A stretch of 64,000 nt of DNA, taken from positions 3,534,001-3,598,000 of the forward strand of contig JAUDYN010000005.1 of the NCBI GenBank assembly GCA_030407005.1, read 5' to 3'. The notes beneath the pieces are model-generated. The model was not told where the DNA came from. It saw only the letters and a list, made by a program, of their open reading frames with translations, and ran no database searches. This document shows, piece after piece, positions 58,303 through 64,000 of this stretch. Position 1 is the first letter of the stretch. Every line of letters starts with the position of its first letter. The stretch is from Desarmillaria ectypa. Taxonomy: Eukaryota > Basidiomycota > Agaricomycetes > Agaricales > Physalacriaceae. The translations under genes and the position numbers were made by a program.

Positions 58303-60524
58303 TCACTCCTCCGTCACCTTCGATAAACAAAATGCTCCTTCAACCGTCGGCATCCCCGGATCTTCGTGCGTAATCCTCCAATTCCCCACGAAATTCTTTC
58401 CACCCACGATATATCCGTAGAAGAACCACTTGCCCAACCCTATATTTCGTGGGACTCTCAGAATCCCAATCATACCATCCCATCGTCGCACGCGACCATA
58501 GTACGTGTAATGATTCCATGCCTGCCCGTGTCTATCGTCCGTCGATCCTGTCACAATTACATCCTGAACGCCTGTACAAGGAGGCAGAGGGATCATGTCT
58601 GCTGATTGCTCCTCCTCCGACCACGCAGGCATCGCCTGCTTCTCCCTCATCGCACACCCCCCACACGAATCAGGATCATGCTGTGTACCACCCAGTTTAT
58701 GGTAGACATACTCCTTCCCACCGCAAGTCATGCGCATGCCGGTGCTATCATATGTGCCCTTGAAAGATTCCTCCGTGATGCCGTCAGGGAGATAGGCATT
58801 GCGAAGGCCCTGATCAAACTCTTCGAGGAGCCGCTGGTCATTGATCTCGGGAACAGACGAGTCATCCGCATCATCATCATCCTCTTCGTCTCCCTCAGCA
58901 TCTTCGTAAGGGGACGGCGGTTGTGCTCCCCGCACTCCAGAAGGAACAATATCCCCTCCTGCATACGATACGAACTCTTGCAGCCTCATATATATGGGCC
59001 GATTCGTGAGCGACAGCAACATTTCGTCGAAACCTGCGGGTAGAGGTACAGGATCACCGTTGTGCTGGTGGGGATTCCGGTTCTGGATCATGAGAAGTTG
59101 AGCAAGAGCTTGTTCGTTTGGAATCTAGAGATACGCAGATAAGTGAATAATTCCCGAAGACAGAACGAACACCTACCAGCATACGTCCGGCCCAGAGTCC
59201 GGTTAGTGAGCCGAGCGTGTACACGTCCCCGCGTCGAAACTTTAACCTGCGAGTCCCGCATCCGCGTCGAACAAGCATCTTCTTCCCCAGCTTGACACGT
59301 CTCCAGATCTCGTCGTCATCTCCATGGCTGTTATCCCAAACGTTCCCACATAACCGCAACCGATACCAGTCCGCATCGTACAGCCTGCTGACTTGCGACC
59401 GTTCATCAATGCCATCAGGACCGACACTCGTGACACTGTCAGGCAATTTCGTGCCACCATCCTTGCCGTTGGGACCACCCAATCGATTTCGGTTGATCTC
59501 GATGATATCGGCCTGCGTGGCGCCTGTCATTCTCCTCTGTATGGCGTCTGCGCGATCTCTAGGAAGAGTAGGCATCATGTCGAACGCGTACCTCTCTCTC
59601 CTCGCAAAGTATATCAACTTTGCCGCTGCAGTGATGAGGGGCCATGTTATCTCTACGCGCCTGGTAAAGTATACCTGGAGCCAAATCGGGTCCGTGGAGC
59701 GGTAGATGGGGAAGGGCCCGTGGGGAGTAAGAACGGAGAGAAGGTGCGTTTGGCGTGTACGGAAGGGAATACGGGTATTAGCATTGGAGAAGTCGCCAGA
59801 CTGGGAAACCAGCGGGAGGGTAAAGTGATTGGGGGGTGCAAAGGCCATGGCATACCGGAAGGGGATGGTAACGAAAGGGAGGATCAAGTTTACAATTTGG
59901 TCAGAAACATCCTCCGGTTCAGACAAAATTCGTTCTACATATAACAGTATCAGGGAAGAAAGAGTTCGACGTCGCGAGACACATACCTTTCGTCGACAAC
60001 GACCAGAACACCCACAACGCTAAAGAATTCTTGCAGTTGTCGAGCGGCCATCCACCATTATCGCTGGCACCATCGTACAAACGCTTGGTGACGAGTTCGT
60101 GAATCCATTCATATGCACCGACGGCGTTTAGTTGGAGGGTATTGGCACCATCGTCGTCCAAGCACATGAACGTCAGCACCCACAGGACCTCTTCTGTGGA
60201 CATATGATCGGCATCCACAGGTTCCTTTCCATCAAGGCCCCGCCTTTCCTCAATGAACTGCAGACTGTCGTCGTATAGCTGAAGCATCTGGCGATACTCT
60301 TTCGACGTGGGCTCGAATGACCGTCTGGCTACGGCGCTGTGACTAAATTTTCGCTTGAAAATCGACCTATGAATAGCATTTGAGTGTAAAAAGACATTGT
60401 TAATGGCCTTGCATGTCAGACGAAATGAACGGATAGAGTTCGGACGGCCTTCCAAAGGCGAGCAGGCGACATAAAGAGCAGTTTCCTCGATTAGTTCCAT
60501 TGGTAAAGAAAGAATGGTGGGCAT
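58303..60524 (-). CDS. F-box domain protein (Agaricomycete type)
   Basis: Three exons: 60524-59987, 59934-59177 and 59124-58303, with two 52-nt introns (GTATGT...TGTAG; GTAGGT...TCTAG), giving 705 residues. The F-box is at the very start: LSLPMELIEETALYVA ... SFRLTCKAINNVF. The rest (IPFRYAMAFAPPNHFTLPL, WYRLRLCGNVWDNSHGDDDE, FRRGDVYTLGSLTGLWAGRM, WNHYTYYGRVRRWDGMIGIL) looks like the large substrate-binding half seen in mushroom F-box proteins. An acidic linker (EGDEEDDDDADDSSVPE) and a Cys cluster (DPDSCGGC) lie in exon 3. By family it would link a substrate to an SCF ubiquitin ligase through Skp1. I used the ATG at 60524 because the F-box begins immediately after it; the frame is open further upstream without conserved sequence. 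Confidence 0.82.
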
Positions 60525-60855
60525 GGTGCATGAATAAAGACGGAAGGGACGATGTAGGAGGAAGAGAGGGCCGGATCCATGGCAAGGTCGAGTTAAATGT
60601 AGTAAGCTCTGATGCCTTGATTTCTTTATTGGATTCGGCAAATCCCATATGTATCTGTATTTGTCCCCGATCACAGTACCTAACAAGGGTGTCCCTAAGT
60701 TTCTAATGAAGGCCGTCTGCATAATTTTTTGTCCCCATATCCCTCTTTTCGCCTCGCTTTGACAGTAGAATATACGTATTTTATCTGTACCCGTCGACCT
60801 CTCGTACCCATCCATCAGGCGAAGCTTGCCGAAAAGGGTACTTCGCCCTAATAAT

Positions 60856-61390
60856 GTACTATTACGGCCGTATCTTCACACCGTGTTACGCGTTATGCAT
60901 ATATTCACTGGGACGGATCTTCACTTCACAAGCTGGTGTTACGCGTTACGGTCAAAGTAGATCATTTTGTCAGTATGTATTACTTGCAATGTATCAGATT
61001 AGATAAATCCAAACCGACTCAAATATGAAATGCAAAAAGATGAAATGAAGTCCGACTGGGGCTGACTGGCCGCCCATTCCTCCTGCAATCTAACAGACAC
61101 AATGAGCGTACTCAAAGCCGAAGAATGTATCAAGCAGGGAAAAACGTGGAGCGCAGTACCTCCAATGGTCCATCACGCTGCTAAGAAGGCCCTCTCCATC
61201 CCATGGTCCATCAGATCAGCTTTTCCCGACTTGTGTGCGAAATTCCCGATTTTTGACTCTCAAAAAGGCTGTTTATTGATACAAAGTATACCATCTTCAC
61301 ACTGTGCCGTGTTACGTGTTATGATATTCACAGATTTTCACATTACGAGCCCGTGTTACGCGTTATGTGAATATGCGATCGTAATAGTAC
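60856..61390. mobile_element. 535-bp MITE-like element with terminal inverted repeats
   Basis: Ends GTACTATTACGGCCGTAT and, in reverse complement, GTACTATTACGATCGCAT form inverted repeats of about 24 bp, flanked by AAT on both sides (possible 3-bp duplication). Inside each end the motif CGTGTTACGCGTTA or close variants occurs twice, as in subterminal repeats. The short frame in the middle (61102-61398) has no domain. This fits a non-autonomous DNA transposon. Confidence 0.6.
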
Positions 61391-61815
61391 AATATTGATC
61401 GCCGCTGTCCTGCGAACGTAAGGAGCCTTTCACCACTCCTCGATCCTGAACCCATCAATATGATGCATTTCTTCGAAGGAAAACAGTAAGCTGGATACGT
61501 AGGTAAGATGCATGGTAAAATGTGGAGTACATCCATTAAATAAATAATGCTATTCGCATCCAATTCATCTTCCACTGACTCTCACACGGGTCTCAACACA
61601 TCTAACAGGCATATGCATCCTGTCACTTGCCCTTATCCTCTCTGGCTTTCTCGGTCTCGTCCAGGACCACACACTCTCTAAATACTCCAGCGTGTCACCA
61701 TGGCAAGAGTCTATGTTATACGCCTCTTCGCCCTTCCCATGTTTTTCCTCCTCCGAAACGACCTTGCGATGCAATTTCACCTCGTCCACGCTAAGCCAAA
61801 GACGTCATTTGTATT

Positions 61816-62615
61816 ATGCGTCTTACGGGCACCGGTGATGCTGACAGCTTTAGAAATGTTCCCAGCGTTGCTCAGCGCGTGATTGCGAACAAAATTTGTA
61901 TTGCGTCAATGCAGCATGCACATATAATCCCGGAGAGCATGAACGAAAATCTTAAAGACCCGAATAAGGTTTTGACCCATTACCTACCTTTCATACGATA
62001 GATAGTGAGATATTCCCCAACATAAGTGGGCCCCGTCTGTTTAGACGGTTTTGGACCGATTTTTAGGCGTTAGTGTAATGCAAGACTTGAACGGGGTAAA
62101 CATCCATACCCTCAGCAATGTTATGACAATGTGCAATACGGAATGCGCCAAGTTCGATGACATGATGATTTGGTTTGGAGCGACGATAAGTCTTTATCGT
62201 ATCTGCTGCCTGAGAAATATCTAAGACACGGTTTCACTTCTAGGGCCAACCTAACGAGTATAGGGTCTGTGTACGCCATGTTCTATCGTTCACTGCTCAC
62301 CGAAAATCACATTCACGTTCACAGATCCCAGATCCTTCTCCTCGTTATCTTGTGATCCATGCAGCGTGCGCGCGCATATCACACCTTTCCGGTGCTGGCG
62401 GGTATATTGATAAGGTGGAGAGTGAAAGGGAGCTTGCCGCAGTGGTTGCATCGGATGGGGAATCTGGCGCACTTTTGGAACGGTTTTTAGTGCAATCGAA
62501 GATCGAGGGCGGAGAGGACTCGGAGGAGGAGACAACTACCAATCCTATTAGTGAACGGGCGGCTGGTCGGACATTACAGAGGTCCATCGAGTGCTGGAGG
62601 AAAGCTGCTCCATAG
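61816..62615 (+). pseudogene. HNH-nuclease-family core and C-terminus, frameshifted
   Basis: MRLTGTGDADSFRNVPS and IASMQHAHIIPESMNENLKD carry the HNH entry and the AHI.P.S core. After a likely intron (donor uncertain, acceptor near 62047) TVLDRFLGVSVMQDLNGVNI and NVMTMCNTECAKFDDMMIWF continue the fold. A frameshift follows, then PSPRYLVIHAACARISHLSG and AGGYIDKVESE and a stop at 62613-62615. This supplies the half missing from 55321-56057, but the two pieces lie 5.8 kb apart with an opposite-strand gene between them, so they are more likely relics of two copies. Confidence 0.55.
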
Positions 62616-64000
62616 GCTACTAATTCCAAGGCTGGATCGATGCTCAAGGCTATAGCGCATCCTCGGCTCCTGTCTGAAGAGAGCTACCCAAGGCTCAAAA
62701 TGACAACACAGCTTCCTTTGCTTCGAACCACATTGCTCGCTGAACCATAACTGGATATCATTACGCCCGAAAATTTACCTGGTGTTACTGGTGAACGAAT
62801 TGAGGTCCATCTTAGTCTTTTCCCTGGTAGCTCGTGATGCCACGACGTTGTCTTTCCCAATACCATATTATACCCTTGATCTGACGACATGGACTAGTTC
62901 TAAACCTCCCTTAAGTGGTTGCCGACATGCAGCACCCGCAGTTCCCTACAATCCTTAGAATATGCATCCCAATCGACCGAGTAAAAAGCCGACAGACCTT
63001 TATAGTCATTCTACAACGCTGCATCTGCCGCCTTTCCTCCCGTTTCTTCTGCAGCGCCTTCGAGGCATTTTTCGGTCATCTTTCGAGTTAGGGATTCTTC
63101 TTTCCCTGATGAATGGATGGCTATGGTGCGCGTCGAAGGGATGAGTGATGCTGCACGGATCGACTAGTTCAGCCCACTCACTCATATGTGACTTCGCGGC
63201 CGGCTGTGTTGAGAGGGGTGACTCTGAGGTCATCTTATCGAACACGCTACATCATCCTTTATCTACACCGTTTCAGCGTGCCTATCTGCTGTCGTAACAG
63301 AAAAGGACATCTGAGTACTGCGCATCTTTTGTGGCCAAGTTCGGACGCTTTTTGAAACTTTTGTATCATGAGGTGATATAGATTTGTTCCTTCTTTCGCT
63401 TCAAGAAGATTTTCAATCGTACAAAAAAAACGTAATCTTTGTATTATGCACATCGTAGCCGACATTCAAGAATAGCAACTTGTGGGTATCCCTGCTCCAT
63501 GCACTGTACTCGGCGACTTACGTGATGACTGGCGGATGTTGTACCATCAGTGGCAGTAGTTTATGACGAACAATTCAACAGCAACACCAATGCCCCTGAT
63601 CCCACGATAATTTCGATGGGTGCGGCGGCGGCAGACTCTGGCCAAACATAGTCGAGATGATTGTCACTGTCGACTGTTAAAATTGTCTCTGCTAGTATAT
63701 GGATACGCCGGGAACGCATGTGCCTGCTCTTGATTTGAGTATGACTTTTTAGAGCGCTTATCTGTCAAGGTTATGAGGGGCTAGTCCTTTCCGACGCAAT
63801 AAGATTCCTCTGACTCGTCCAAGATACTCAAATTTCTACGCCAATTACATGAGAGGCCGTTTTCTCCAGTACCGCCGTCACCATAATAGACCCATCGTCG
63901 CGACAACCTCGCCATTAGTATACATGTCAATTTCGTCGTCAACCGAGTATCGTATTCGAGTAGTTCAAGCAATTTTTTCTGCCAGTAACGATGAGTTGAC
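62616..64000. other. no gene seen to the window end
   Basis: Only short frames on both strands, none with a recognised domain. A gene could start beyond the edge. Confidence 0.5.

Noticed and set aside
61102..61398. 98-codon frame inside the MITE-like element
   Set aside because: It runs through the right-hand inverted repeat and shows no domain.
1..64000. CRISPR array, rRNA operon, bacterial-type operons, telomeric repeats
   Set aside because: None seen; spliced genes and retroelements mark a eukaryotic nuclear segment.

Overview
The window looks like a gene-poor, repeat-rich segment of an Agaricomycete (mushroom-forming basidiomycete) genome. Supporting signs are 52-62 nt introns with GTRNGT donors, a Clp1-like gene, a gp91phox-type NADPH oxidase, a FunK1-type kinase relic, HNH-family fragments, an F-box gene, caspase-like (metacaspase) genes, and Ty1/copia and Ty3/gypsy retrotransposons. 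All assignments come from reading the sequence; no database search was run.

Layout. 1-2957: 3' part of a copia element with its LTR. 4165-18994: a nested inverted structure. Two diverged metacaspase genes face outward (4165-5355 minus; 17832-18994 plus). Between them are two 3,117-bp inverted arms (6447-9563 and 12008-15124) in which I found no difference. The arms enclose a 2.44-kb loop carrying a Clp1-like gene (10768-11712). The inner end of each arm lies inside the intron of a tRNA-Gly(GCC) gene, so the right-hand tRNA gene is a chimera with a mismatched acceptor stem. 19458-30450: a copia element (minus) carrying three later insertions: a 217-bp solo LTR, a complete second copia (21844-26670, plus) and a 1.41-kb solo LTR. 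Most target-site duplications are exact, and removing the insertions restores one reading frame. 30508-40828: a complete chromovirus-like Ty3/gypsy element. 40834-49759: almost no intact genes; it holds a tRNA-Gly pseudogene, dispersed repeats and a decayed FunK1 kinase.

49760-60524 is the genic part: a small heat-shock protein (HSP20, 3 exons), an NADPH oxidase (6 exons, ending YGKENF like NoxA), an HNH-family N-terminal gene or fragment, a CENP-B-type helix-turn-helix fragment, and a 705-residue F-box protein. A 535-bp MITE-like element and an HNH-family pseudogene follow; the last 1.4 kb shows nothing I recognise.

The retroelements share one mode of decay: many in-frame stops, mostly TGA where arginine is expected, almost no frameshifts, and CpG sites turned into TpG or CpA in the LTRs. 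This fits deamination of methylated CpG (or a RIP-like process). Genes are single transcription units, not operons; the only strong layout effect is the palindrome, which should allow gene conversion and flipping of the Clp1-like gene.
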